Source: Micromonospora_G sp040676775
Lineage (GTDB): Bacteria; Actinomycetota; Actinomycetes; Mycobacteriales; Micromonosporaceae
Direction of reading: 5' to 3'
DNA: 64,000 nt
Assembly (NCBI RefSeq): GCF_040676775.1
Contig: NZ_JBFAPP010000020.1
Span: 62,001 to 126,000 of the forward strand
The number at the start of each line of letters is the position of its first letter. Within the stretch, counting starts at the first letter, position 1. The notes below the pieces were generated by a model, which saw only the letters and a program-made list of their open reading frames with translations, did not search any database and had not been told where the DNA came from. Positions 17,098 to 25,828 of the stretch are shown here, one piece after another. The position numbers were made by a program, and so were the translations under genes.

Positions 17098-20000
17098 ATG
17101 GGCACACGGTCCCTGTCAGCCGTCCTCGTCGCTGCCGGCCTGTTGGCCGGCAGCCTTGCCATCGCACCCGGTGCCGCGGTCGCGGCGCCGCCACCGCAGG
17201 AGCCCGGAGTAACGCTGCGGGTCTTCGACGTGCAGGTACCGCTCAGCGAGATCTGCGTACTCAAGCCTGGCCAGACGCCCAATGTGGACAAGAAAATGTC
17301 CACGATCAACTGGACCACCACCACCGACTTCGGGTTCAGTGACAACTTCGTCAGCCAGGTCATCGGCAACATCAACATCGCCACCGCCGGGAGCTACACG
17401 TTCCGGCTGAGCAGTGACGACGGGTCCGAGCTCCGGATCGACGACCAACTCGTGATCGACCACGACGGGCTGCACGGCGCGACGCCGCCCAAGGAGGGCA
17501 CGGTCACGCTCACGACCGGCTACCACTCGTTGCGGATCGACCACTTCGAGCGGGCCGGCGACCAGCAGATCACCCTTGACTGGCGTACGCCCGGGTCTTC
17601 GTCCTTCGTCCTTGTCCCGAACAGCGTGCTCAGCACCGACGCTGGCGTGGTGCGGGTGACCGCGCCGGGGCGCAAGGAGTGCGAGGGCGTGACCGACGCG
17701 CCCGGCGACGGGTTGCCGCTGACCGGCGTCCACCCCAACTACTCGCTGACCAACCTGCGACCGACGGGCTTCCAGCCGCAGGTGTCGGCGATGGACTGGC
17801 TCCCCGACGGGCGGCTCGCGATCACCACGTGGGGCGGCACCGACAACGTGCTCGGCGAGGTCTACCTGCTGTCCAACGTGACCGGCACCACGGGTCCGTC
17901 GCAGGTCACGTACCAGAGGATCGCCCAGGGGCTGAAAGAGCCGATGGGCATCAAGTACGTCGACGGCAAGCTCTACGTGTCGGAGAAGCACCGGCTGGTC
18001 GAACTCAACGACACCAACGGCGACTGGGTCACCGACAACTACCGTCAGGTGGCCACGTGGCCGTTCGGCGGCAACTTCCACGAGTTCGCGTTCGGGCTGC
18101 TCTACCAGGCGCCCTACTTCTACCTCAACCTGTCGATCTCGATCAACCAGGGCGGGGCGACCACCAACCCACAGCCGGCGCCCAACCGGGGTACGACCGT
18201 CCGGATCGACAAGAACACCGGCGCGCTGCACTACGTCGCCGGTGGCCTGCGTACGCCCAACGGCATCGGTTGGGGTCCCGAGAACGGCATCTTCGTGCTC
18301 GACAACCAGGGTGACTGGCTGCCGTCGTCGAAGCTGGTGCACATCAAGCAGGACCGGTTCTTCAACCTCAACATGAACCCGCCCGGGCCGTTCCAGAGCA
18401 ACCCGGTCACCCAGCCGGTGCTGTGGATGCCGCAGAACGAGATCGCCAACTCGCCGAGCACACCGGTGATGGTGTCGACCGGGCCGTTCGCCGGGCAGAT
18501 GCTGATCGGCGACGTCACCTACGGTGGGCTGCAACGCGCGTTTCTGGAGAAGGTCAACGGCGAGTACCAGGGCGCGCTGTTCCGGCACACCCAGGGTCTG
18601 GAGATGGGCGTACTGCGTACGTCGATCGGGCCGGACGGCGCCATCTACGTGGGCGGACTCGGCGCGGGCGGCAACTGGGGCCAGGCCGGCAAGCTGACCT
18701 ACGGTCTGCAGAAGCTGACCCCCAACGGCGGCAACGCGTTCGACATCCACTCGATGCGCGCGGTGGCCGGCGGGTTCGAGCTGACCTACACGCAGCCGCT
18801 GTCCGCGGCGACACTCACCGAACTCGTCGCCAAGTACAAGGTCAAGCAGTGGCGCTACGTCCCCACGTCGACCTACGGCGGCCCGAAGGTCGACGAACAG
18901 ACCCTGACGGTCACCTCCGCGACCCCGTCGGCGGACGGCAAGAAGGTCACCCTGCAGATCAACGGCCTCCAGCCCGGCCGGGTCGTGCACCTGCGCTCGC
19001 CCCGCCCGTTCACCGCGACCAACGGCCAGGAGCTGTGGAGCACCGAGGCCTGGTACACGCTGAACTCTCTCGTCGGGGGCCCGCCGCCGCAGACCGGAAC
19101 GTTGGAGGCGGAGAACGCGTCGCTCGCGGGCGGTGCGGTCGCGATGACCGACCACGTCGGCTACACCGGTAGCGGGTTCGTGGCCGGCTACGGCACCCAG
19201 GGCGCGTCGACGACGTTCACCGTGAACGCGGCGGCGGCCGGCGCGCACAACGCCGTGCTGCGGTTCTCCAACGGGCCCAACGGCGGTACCGGCGCCAAGA
19301 CCGTCAGTCTCTACGTCAACGGCACCAAGATCCGCCAGACCAGCCTGCCCAACACCGGCGACTGGGACACGTGGGCGACCAAGTCCGAGCCGGTCACCCT
19401 CAACGCTGGCGCGAACACGATCGCCTACCGGTACGACGCCGGTGACATCGGCCATGTCAACCTCGACAACCTGACGGTGACCGCGGTCGGCGGCGGTGGC
19501 GGTGGCGGCGGGCCCGGCACGATCAGCGGCATCGGCGGCAAGTGCGTCGACATCGACAACGCCGGCTCCGCCAACGGCACGAAGATCCAGCTCTGGACCT
19601 GCAACGGCAGCGCGGCCCAGCAGTGGAGCCGGGTCGGCTCGACCTACCAGAACCTCGGCAAGTGCCTCGACGTCGACAACGCCGGCACCGTCAACGGCAC
19701 CAAGGTGCAGCTCTGGACCTGCAACGGCACCGGCTCCCAGGTCTGGCAACCGCAGACCAACGGCTCGCTGCTCAACCCGCAGTCCGGCAAGGTGCTCGAC
19801 GCGCTCGGCGGCAGCTCCGCCGACGGCACGCAGCTACACATCTGGGAGTACGCCGGCGCGGCCAGCCAGAACTGGACTGTCCGGGCGGCCACCAACCGGA
19901 CCGTACTGTTCGACGGCACCGCGGGGTCGCAGACCGCCAACTGGCAGCACACCAACGGAGCCAACCCCACCTGGACCATCACCGGTGGCGGCATGCAGGT

Positions 20001-20475
20001 CAACGGCGGCGACATCCGTACGCGGCAGAGCTACGGCGACTACAAGTTGCACGTCGAGTTCTGGCTCCCGCAGTACGGCCCGGAGGTGACCGGTCAGGCA
20101 CGCGCCAACTCCGGCGTCTACCAGCAGGACCGCTACGAGTTGCAGGTGCTCGACTCGTTCGGTGACACGTCATTGGCCAACGACGAGGCGGCCGCGATCT
20201 ACACCAAGAAGGCGGCGGACGTGAACGCCGCGACCGCGCCCCAGACGTGGCAGACGTACGACATCACGTTCCGGGCGGCGCGTTGGAACGGCACGACGAA
20301 GACGGAGGACGCGCGTATCACGGTGGTCTGGAACGGCGTGACGGTGCAGAACAACGTCGCGATCAACGGCCCGACCGGCGGCGGTGCGGCCGAGGGACCG
20401 TCGGCGGGCCCGATCCGCCTCCAGGATCACGGCAACCCGATCCGCTACCGCAACATCTGGATCGAACCGGCCTAG
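17098..20475 (+). CDS. Secreted multidomain protein: PA14, beta-propeller, CBM, ricin-B lectin, DUF1080
   Basis: ATG 17098 is preceded by CCGGAGGAACC, a better start than GTG 17062; 1125 residues. Order: signal peptide (to about AVAA), PA14-like domain about 40-180 (FRLSSDDGSELRIDDQLVID, YHSLRIDHFERAGDQQITLD), sorbosone-dehydrogenase/PQQ-type propeller about 215-640 (MDWLPDGRLAITTWGG, RTPNGIGWGPENGIFVLDNQ), a CBM35/CBM6-like domain about 670-795 (TLEAENASLAGG), a Gly linker, one ricin-B trefoil about 808-928 with QLWTCNG repeats, and a DUF1080 (3-keto-disaccharide hydrolase/concanavalin-like) domain to the end. It likely binds and oxidises or hydrolyses polysaccharide-derived sugars outside the cell; substrate unknown. 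Confidence 0.88.
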   Translation: MGTRSLSAVLVAAGLLAGSLAIAPGAAVAAPPPQEPGVTLRVFDVQVPLSEICVLKPGQTPNVDKKMSTINWTTTTDFGFSDNFVSQVIGNINIATAGSYTFRLSSDDGSELRIDDQLVIDHDGLHGATPPKEGTVTLTTGYHSLRIDHFERAGDQQITLDWRTPGSSSFVLVPNSVLSTDAGVVRVTAPGRKECEGVTDAPGDGLPLTGVHPNYSLTNLRPTGFQPQVSAMDWLPDGRLAITTWGGTDNVLGEVYLLSNVTGTTGPSQVTYQRIAQGLKEPMGIKYVDGKLYVSEKHRLVELNDTNGDWVTDNYRQVATWPFGGNFHEFAFGLLYQAPYFYLNLSISINQGGATTNPQPAPNRGTTVRIDKNTGALHYVAGGLRTPNGIGWGPENGIFVLDNQGDWLPSSKLVHIKQDRFFNLNMNPPGPFQSNPVTQPVLWMPQNEIANSPSTPVMVSTGPFAGQMLIGDVTYGGLQRAFLEKVNGEYQGALFRHTQGLEMGVLRTSIGPDGAIYVGGLGAGGNWGQAGKLTYGLQKLTPNGGNAFDIHSMRAVAGGFELTYTQPLSAATLTELVAKYKVKQWRYVPTSTYGGPKVDEQTLTVTSATPSADGKKVTLQINGLQPGRVVHLRSPRPFTATNGQELWSTEAWYTLNSLVGGPPPQTGTLEAENASLAGGAVAMTDHVGYTGSGFVAGYGTQGASTTFTVNAAAAGAHNAVLRFSNGPNGGTGAKTVSLYVNGTKIRQTSLPNTGDWDTWATKSEPVTLNAGANTIAYRYDAGDIGHVNLDNLTVTAVGGGGGGGGPGTISGIGGKCVDIDNAGSANGTKIQLWTCNGSAAQQWSRVGSTYQNLGKCLDVDNAGTVNGTKVQLWTCNGTGSQVWQPQTNGSLLNPQSGKVLDALGGSSADGTQLHIWEYAGAASQNWTVRAATNRTVLFDGTAGSQTANWQHTNGANPTWTITGGGMQVNGGDIRTRQSYGDYKLHVEFWLPQYGPEVTGQARANSGVYQQDRYELQVLDSFGDTSLANDEAAAIYTKKAADVNAATAPQTWQTYDITFRAARWNGTTKTEDARITVVWNGVTVQNNVAINGPTGGGAAEGPSAGPIRLQDHGNPIRYRNIWIEPA

Positions 20476-20484
20476 CTCCCACCC

Positions 20485-20522
20485 GACGAGCGCCGATCCC
20501 GCGGCTGGGGTCGGCGCTCGTC
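20485..20522. terminator. Bidirectional hairpin terminator
   Basis: GACGAGCGCCGA at 20485-20496 pairs perfectly with 20511-20522, extended inward by CCC/GGG; it separates the secreted mosaic gene from the convergent LuxR-type regulator. Confidence 0.85.
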
Positions 20523-20578
20523 GGCGTCGAATACGCCGTCAACGGTGGTGGAGGAGGGCCGCGTCGGTGCTGGTGCCG

Positions 20579-23284
20579 TCAGTGCCGCCCGACGAGGTCG
20601 CCCACCTCGGTACGGGACGAGACGCCCAGCTTGCGCAGGATGTTCGACACGTGGACGGCGGCGGTTTTCGGTGAGATGTAGAGCCGACGGGCCAGCTCGG
20701 TGTTCGTCAGCCCGTCGCTGATCAGCACCGCCACTTCCCGCTCGCGGGGAGTCAGGGCGGCTGGGCCGGTGACCGCGGGCGCCGCGTCGACCGGCGCCAT
20801 GCCCAGCTGGGCGAGGACCTGGGCGAGCTGGGCCACGCGCCAGCCACGCCATTCGGCCAGCAGGGAGCCGGCCGCCGCCACCTGCGCGGTGGCCTCCTCA
20901 CGCCGGTCGGCGGCGAGCAGACAGCGGGCGGCGGCGACGCGTACGGTGCCCCGGGTCGCCGGTCCCAGGATGTGCGCCTCGGCGATGGACAGGTAGCCGA
21001 CCAGCGCTTCGGTGTGCTGGCCGCGCGCCTCCGCGAGCTGGGCGTCGACGAGGGTCCGGTAGTCGTCCCATACGCCGACGTCGAGTAGCGCGACAGCCAT
21101 CTGGTCGAGCCGGTTCGCCGGCAGGCCGATATCCAGCGCGGCGGAGATCAGGTCGTGGGCCTGTTCACCGCTGCGCCACGGCTGACCGGCCAGGGCCGCG
21201 ACGAGCGACTCCAGGCTCGCTTCGGCGAGTGGGAGGTCGCCGCGACGACAGGCGAGGTGGAACGCGAGGCCGGGAATCGTGGTCGGCGGGTTGTTGGGCA
21301 GCGCCGCCAGGTCGGTGACGAGCTGCTCCACCTGGTCCAGCTCACCCGCCTCCAGGTAGAGCCCGGCGAGGAACACCCCGTGGTAGTCGGCCCAGCGGCC
21401 CCGGCGCCGGTAGCTGCGGTCCTGTTCACGCCCCTCCTCCAGTGCCGCGATCGCGGCCCGCAGGTCGCCGGCCCGCAACGCGAGCCGGGCTCGGCCCTGG
21501 AAGTACGTGGCCACCGCGAGGGACTCGAAGCCGGCCCGCTCGGCGTCGACCCGCATCCGTTCCAGGGTCTCGGCGTGCTCGGCCGGCGACGTGGGCGGCT
21601 CGCCGTGCACCAGCGCGTTGAGGGCGCGGGCGGCCAGCACCCACTCGCCCGCCTCCTCTGCCTCGTCGACGAGGGTGGACAGGATCTTCCGGCCGTCGGC
21701 GGCGGTCTGCGGGCGCTCGGTGAGCGTCGAGCCCTTCTCGATCAGCGCGGCCAGGCGTACGGCCGGCAGGTCGAACTCGTCCGCCAGGGCCAGTGCACGG
21801 TCGGACCAGAGCAGCGCGGCGTCGAGGTCGTCGCGCAGGTACGAGGACTGCGCGATCGCGGCCATCGCCCGCGCCTGGTCGGCGCCGGGCGGAAGCTGCG
21901 CGATCAGGGTTCCGATGTCGTGGGTCAGCGCGCGCATCTCGTCGGTCTCGCGGGACTCCCACGCGATCCGGACCAGGAGATACAGCGACTCGGCCCGGTC
22001 GGTGGTGGTGCCGGCGAGGTCACGCCAGCGCCGCCCGTACCGCAGGGCGTCGTCCAGCAGCCCGGCCAGCCACGCCGCTCGGGCGGCGGAGGCGAGCAGG
22101 TCGGTGTCGTCGGGCACCTCGTCGAGGCCCATCTCGGCCAACTGCAGGGCCTGGTAGGCGGAGCCGATGGAGAGGTACAGCGCGGTGCCGCGGCGGGCCG
22201 CGGCGATCATGTCGTCGTACCGACCGGCGCCGCGGGCGTGGTGTGCCACCATCGCCGGGTCGGAGGCACCACCACCCAGGAGTACGTCGAGCGCCGCTTC
22301 GTGCAGCCGGCGGCGCTGCCGGCCGAGCATCTGGTCGGCGATCGCCTCGCGTACCAGGGCGTGCCGGAACGCGAACTCGTCGTCGCCGGACTCGACCAGG
22401 ACGCCCCGGGTGACCAGGTCGCGCAGCACGGTGATGAGTTCGTCCTCACCGGCACCGGTCACCTCGGCGAGCAGGTCGAACGGGATGCGGTGGCCGAGCA
22501 CGGTGGCCGCCTCGACAATGCGGTGGCTGACCGGGTCGAGGTCGTCGACCTGCCGGCGTAGCACGTCGGCGAGGCTCCACGGCAGCGGTTGCTCGACCAT
22601 CGCCTCCACGTCGTACCCGGGCAGCGCGCGCAGCAGCTCCTCCAGGAAGAACGGGTTGCCGCCGGTGCGGTGGTGCAGCGCCGCCGCGGCGCGCAGCGGC
22701 GCCGGAGCGCCGGTGGCCGCCGCCAGCAACGCCGCCGTCTGCGCGGGGGTGAGGCGATCCAGGCGTACGTGGGTGACGGTGTGCCGGCGTTCCATCCGGG
22801 CCAGCAGGCCGGCGACCGGCTGACGTCGGGTCACCTCGTCCGGCCGGTACGTCCCGATGAGCAGCCTCGGCCCGCGTTGGTCGGCGATCCGCTCGAACAG
22901 CGCCGCGCTCTCCGAGTCGGCCCAGTGCAGGTCTTCGAAGACGATGACCGCGGGGGAGTCACCGATCAGGTCGGACAGGATGGCGAGGCCCGTGTGCAGG
23001 CGTTCGACCGGGCTGCGCTGCGGGTCCGCGAGGGCCGCGAGCTGCTCCTCGTCGATCTCCGGGCGCCCGTCGATGGCGTCCAGGAGCACCTCGTACGGGC
23101 GGGACAGCGAGCCGGGTTCCGCCTGGCCGACCAGCACCACGGTTTCCGCCGGCACGGTTGTCAGCAGCTCGTGCACCAGTCGGGTCTTTCCGATGCCCGG
23201 CTCGCCCGCGATGATCGCGACCGCCGGCTCACGCGCCGAAGCGAGCTGCGCCAGCCGGCGCAGCTCGCTTTCCCGCCCGATCAT
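20579..23284 (-). CDS. LAL-type LuxR-family ATPase regulator
   Basis: 901 residues from ATG 23284. N-terminal ATPase: Walker A GEPGIGKTRLVHEL near residue 30 and Walker B VIVFEDLHWAD; a long helical TPR-like middle; C-terminal LuxR helix-turn-helix (LTPREREVAVLISDGLTNTE, LYISPKTAAVHVSNILRKLG). This is the MalT/LAL architecture, in which ligand and ATP binding control DNA binding. The start is fixed by a TGATG overlap with the stop of a 63-residue ORF, implying translational coupling; the longer GTG start at 23317 lacks a ribosome site. Target genes are not evident; it is convergent with the secreted mosaic protein gene. Confidence 0.93.
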   Translation of the reverse strand: MIGRESELRRLAQLASAREPAVAIIAGEPGIGKTRLVHELLTTVPAETVVLVGQAEPGSLSRPYEVLLDAIDGRPEIDEEQLAALADPQRSPVERLHTGLAILSDLIGDSPAVIVFEDLHWADSESAALFERIADQRGPRLLIGTYRPDEVTRRQPVAGLLARMERRHTVTHVRLDRLTPAQTAALLAAATGAPAPLRAAAALHHRTGGNPFFLEELLRALPGYDVEAMVEQPLPWSLADVLRRQVDDLDPVSHRIVEAATVLGHRIPFDLLAEVTGAGEDELITVLRDLVTRGVLVESGDDEFAFRHALVREAIADQMLGRQRRRLHEAALDVLLGGGASDPAMVAHHARGAGRYDDMIAAARRGTALYLSIGSAYQALQLAEMGLDEVPDDTDLLASAARAAWLAGLLDDALRYGRRWRDLAGTTTDRAESLYLLVRIAWESRETDEMRALTHDIGTLIAQLPPGADQARAMAAIAQSSYLRDDLDAALLWSDRALALADEFDLPAVRLAALIEKGSTLTERPQTAADGRKILSTLVDEAEEAGEWVLAARALNALVHGEPPTSPAEHAETLERMRVDAERAGFESLAVATYFQGRARLALRAGDLRAAIAALEEGREQDRSYRRRGRWADYHGVFLAGLYLEAGELDQVEQLVTDLAALPNNPPTTIPGLAFHLACRRGDLPLAEASLESLVAALAGQPWRSGEQAHDLISAALDIGLPANRLDQMAVALLDVGVWDDYRTLVDAQLAEARGQHTEALVGYLSIAEAHILGPATRGTVRVAAARCLLAADRREEATAQVAAAGSLLAEWRGWRVAQLAQVLAQLGMAPVDAAPAVTGPAALTPREREVAVLISDGLTNTELARRLYISPKTAAVHVSNILRKLGVSSRTEVGDLVGRH

Positions 23285-23475
23285 CACCGGGCTGGCACCG
23301 CCGCGGATGGTTCGCACGAGGCCAGGGTACCGGTGGGCTGTCCGCGGACCGGGGCCTTACGGGCCCGGCGGACCCGGCGGGCGCTGCTGAGCAGGCGCCC
23401 TCGGTCGGCCTCGGCGATCAACTCACGGCGACGGTCGTTCGCCAGAACCAACATCGTGTCTGGGTGCATCAACAT
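23284..23475 (-). CDS. 63-residue hypothetical protein coupled to the LAL regulator
   Basis: ATG 23475 has an excellent AAGGAGG six bases upstream and its TGA overlaps the ATG of the LuxR-LAL gene (TGATG). The product starts MLMHPDTMLVLANDRRRELI and continues as a basic helix (EADRGRLLSSARRVRRARKA), then a disordered tail. Small Arg-rich proteins of this pattern are common in actinomycetes and have no known function. It may act as a leader that sets translation of the regulator, as a protein in its own right, or both. Confidence 0.72.
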   Translation of the reverse strand: MLMHPDTMLVLANDRRRELIAEADRGRLLSSARRVRRARKAPVRGQPTGTLASCEPSAAVPAR

Positions 23476-23488
23476 GGCTTGCCTCCTT

Positions 23489-23520
23489 GTCAACCGCTGA
23501 TGGATCAATCGTCGGTTGAC
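23489..23520. promoter_or_regulatory. Inverted repeat GTCAACCG...CGGTTGAC
   Basis: Perfect 8-bp arms (23489-23496, 23513-23520) with a 16-base spacer. The first arm abuts the AAGGAGG of the 63-residue ORF, so the element could be an operator or an RNA stem that modulates access to this ribosome site. Confidence 0.5.
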
Positions 23521-23726
23521 GAGGGTGTCGACACATCGGAAGTGCTTACCTATCTTCGCCGGCCAGGCGGCCTTAGCCGAGTGCTCGGCGGGCCTAGGCA
23601 TACCTAGACCGATGCCGGTTGCTCGGGCGTGCGGGCTGCCGAGGGCCACCTCGGTCACCTTCGGCTGACAGGATGACTGCGGATCGTGGCCGAAGGGGGT
23701 GCCCCCGGCTGGGTGAGGAGGTCGGC

Positions 23727-24470
23727 TCAGGCGTCGGTGTCGTCGAAGACGGTGTCGTCGAATGGTGCTTCGGGGAAGGTCGAGCCGTACCTGCCGCCGA
23801 AGGTGTGACGGGCGTGGGTGCGCATGCGCGGTCCGTACGTGGGGTCGGTCGCGAGTGCCGTGTAGCCGTCTTTCGGCATTGCGAGGAGTCCGGCGGTGTC
23901 GGCCAGGTAGGCGTCGAAGCCCGGGTACATCAGTTCGATACACGGCAGGTCGTCGACGTCCAGGGCGAGCACCGGGTACTCGCCGGTCTCGTCGGGTTCG
24001 GTCACGGCGAACACCCGGCGGGAGTCGGAACCTCCGGGCAGCAGGAAACATTCGCCGAACCGAGCGGAGACCGGGCGGTAGAGCGTGGCCCATGGTTCGC
24101 CGTACTCGGTGGCGGCCAGGTCGCCGAGTGGACGCGGCGTCAGCCGGTGGCTGCCGTCCGGCGGGAACCAGCCGAAGCGGGTGAGCAGGCTCGTGTCGTA
24201 CGCCAGCCAGCGCCGCAGGCTCGGCGGTAGCGGTCGGCCGCTGGGGAACCTCATACTGGCCAGCACATCGGTCGGCACCGGGGTGGGTGGGCCGTCCAGC
24301 CAGGAGCCCGCCCACGGTGCATGGTCCAGGACCAGGTGGTCGGGCTTTGCCGAGACCGACGCGATGACCCGCTCGACCAGGGCCACGCCGTGCTCGGGGC
24401 TGCCTGCCTCGGAGGCGCCGATTCGATCGGTGGGGTGTGACACGCTGACTGATCCCTCCGGCTTCGACAT
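23727..24470 (-). CDS. Hypothetical protein, SUKH (SMI1/KNR4)-like
   Basis: 247 residues; codon usage typical for the region. After an uncertain N-terminus it shows LPPSLRRWLAYDTSLLTRFG (like the acidic-helix and L/F pattern near the start of SUKH domains), a central GEPWATLYRPVSARFGECFL and the segment RRVFAVTEPDETGEYPVLAL, then ELMYPGFDAYLADTAGLL. The last two resemble the strand-turn-helix end of SUKH-fold proteins, which include immunity proteins to polymorphic toxins. No toxin gene is adjacent. The fold call is tentative. Confidence 0.6.
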   Translation of the reverse strand: MSKPEGSVSVSHPTDRIGASEAGSPEHGVALVERVIASVSAKPDHLVLDHAPWAGSWLDGPPTPVPTDVLASMRFPSGRPLPPSLRRWLAYDTSLLTRFGWFPPDGSHRLTPRPLGDLAATEYGEPWATLYRPVSARFGECFLLPGGSDSRRVFAVTEPDETGEYPVLALDVDDLPCIELMYPGFDAYLADTAGLLAMPKDGYTALATDPTYGPRMRTHARHTFGGRYGSTFPEAPFDDTVFDDTDA

Positions 24471-24533
24471 CGCTGCGAGTGGAGGTTAGCGAGCCAGTCA
24501 ACCGCGACCGCCCCGACGTGCGCCACCCGCGCA

Positions 24534-24701
24534 CTGTCGGAGAGCGAGCAACAGGCCCGCTACCAGGTCGACCTGGAGCGGCTACTGGACGAGATCGCGT
24601 TTCCGGTGCTGCACAAGTACGGCGTGCGTACGGAGTGGGACCGCAAGCAGTCCACGCGGATCCGGGTCACCGGCGCCCACTGGTACGTGCCGTTGGTCTG
24701 A
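24534..24701 (+). pseudogene. C-terminal remnant of an unrecognised gene
   Basis: A 55-codon stretch with good third-position GC ends at TGA 24699-24701 and reads LSESEQQARYQVDLERLLDE, then a segment with KYGVRTEWDRK and ending GAHWYVPLV. There is no in-frame ATG, GTG or TTG start upstream before coherent coding is lost, so this looks like the tail of a truncated gene. Family not recognised. Confidence 0.4.
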
Positions 24702-24834
24702 CGCGTACCTTCCGTGCTGGCCGACTCGAAGCTGCTCACCCCGGCCGTGGTCCTGGCTCTGTCAGCCGAGGCCCGGTCTTCGGGACGATCCGGGTCAGGT
24801 GTCCAGGTCGGAGTGGGCGTCGTGGGATGGGCGG

Positions 24835-25728
24835 TCAGAGGTAGTCGACCCCGGTCAGGTTCGCCGCGACGGACCACAGGCGCTTGCCGACGGTCGGATC
24901 GGCGGCCTCGGTGCTGGGCCGGACCTCGGTGACCCGGCCGCGCAGCTCCAGGAAACCGGACGGTCCGAAGAACTCGCCGCCGCGCAGGGCGGGTGCGGTC
25001 GCGGCGTGCAGCTGCGGTAGGGCGCCGCGCTCGACTGGCTGGGTGACCAGCAGGCCCGCATGCGCCAGGATGCGCCCGGGTAGACCGCGGTCCTGCCAGG
25101 CGCGCGGGGTCAGGTTGGTGCGGGAGAGGCCGGGATGCGCGAGCACGCTGACGACCGGCGAGCCGATGACCCGCAGCCGGCGGTCCAGTTCCAGGCCGAA
25201 GACCGTGCTGGCGAGCTTGGAAACGCCGTACGCGCGGGCGGCGTTGTAGTCACGCCGGGACATGAGGTCGTCGAAGTCGAGGTGGGCGTTCTTGTGGGTG
25301 ACCGAGCTGAGGTTGACCACCCGGGGCGCCCGCGCCGCGGCGAGGTTGTCGAGCAGCAGCCCGGTGAGGGCGAAGTGGCCCAGCATGTTGGTGCCCAGGT
25401 GCAGTTCGAAACCGTCGGCGGTGGTGCGGCGTTTGCCGAGCAGCACCACGCCGGCATTGTTGACCAGCAGGTCGATGGTCGGGTGGTCGGCGGCCAGCTT
25501 GGCGGCGAAGGCGCGTACCGAGGCGAGCGAGGCCAGGTCCAGCTTCCGAACCTCCACGTCACCGCCGATGTTCCGGGCAGCCTCGTCGCCGGCCGTGCCG
25601 TCGCGGACAGCGAGGACGACGTGGGCTCCGGCGCGGGCCAGTTCTGTGGCGGTGATCAGGCCGAGGCCCGAGTTCGCGCCGGTCACGACGGCCACCCGGC
25701 CGTGTTGGTCAGGGATGTTCGTGGTCAT
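24835..25728 (-). CDS. Short-chain dehydrogenase/reductase
   Basis: 297 residues, ATG 25728. Classical SDR features: TGANSGLG nucleotide site near residue 16, DLASLASVRAFA, NNAGVV, catalytic Ser in VVNLSSVTHK and YGVSK. The longer C-terminus (HPGLSRTNLTPRA onward) matches the retinol-dehydrogenase-like/WW-domain oxidoreductase-like subgroup. Reduces or oxidises an unknown carbonyl substrate with NAD(P). Divergent from an XRE/MmyB regulator 100 bp away, the usual pairing in actinomycetes; a TAGCGT hexamer 6 nt before the ATG suggests leaderless transcription. Confidence 0.92.
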   Translation of the reverse strand: MTTNIPDQHGRVAVVTGANSGLGLITATELARAGAHVVLAVRDGTAGDEAARNIGGDVEVRKLDLASLASVRAFAAKLAADHPTIDLLVNNAGVVLLGKRRTTADGFELHLGTNMLGHFALTGLLLDNLAAARAPRVVNLSSVTHKNAHLDFDDLMSRRDYNAARAYGVSKLASTVFGLELDRRLRVIGSPVVSVLAHPGLSRTNLTPRAWQDRGLPGRILAHAGLLVTQPVERGALPQLHAATAPALRGGEFFGPSGFLELRGRVTEVRPSTEAADPTVGKRLWSVAANLTGVDYL

Positions 25729-25828
25729 GCGGCGACGCTAGGGGCGCGGCGACGCGGTCCGGTCGTACCGGTTTGCCTAGGACTGGCGGACCTACCTTCG
25801 CCGCCACCGACCGCTGCACACTTGCCCC

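Noticed and set aside
17116..19749. 877-codon minus-strand frame antisense to the secreted mosaic gene
   Set aside because: Long only because of the high GC content; Arg/Val/Gly-rich and without domains, while the sense frame has five.
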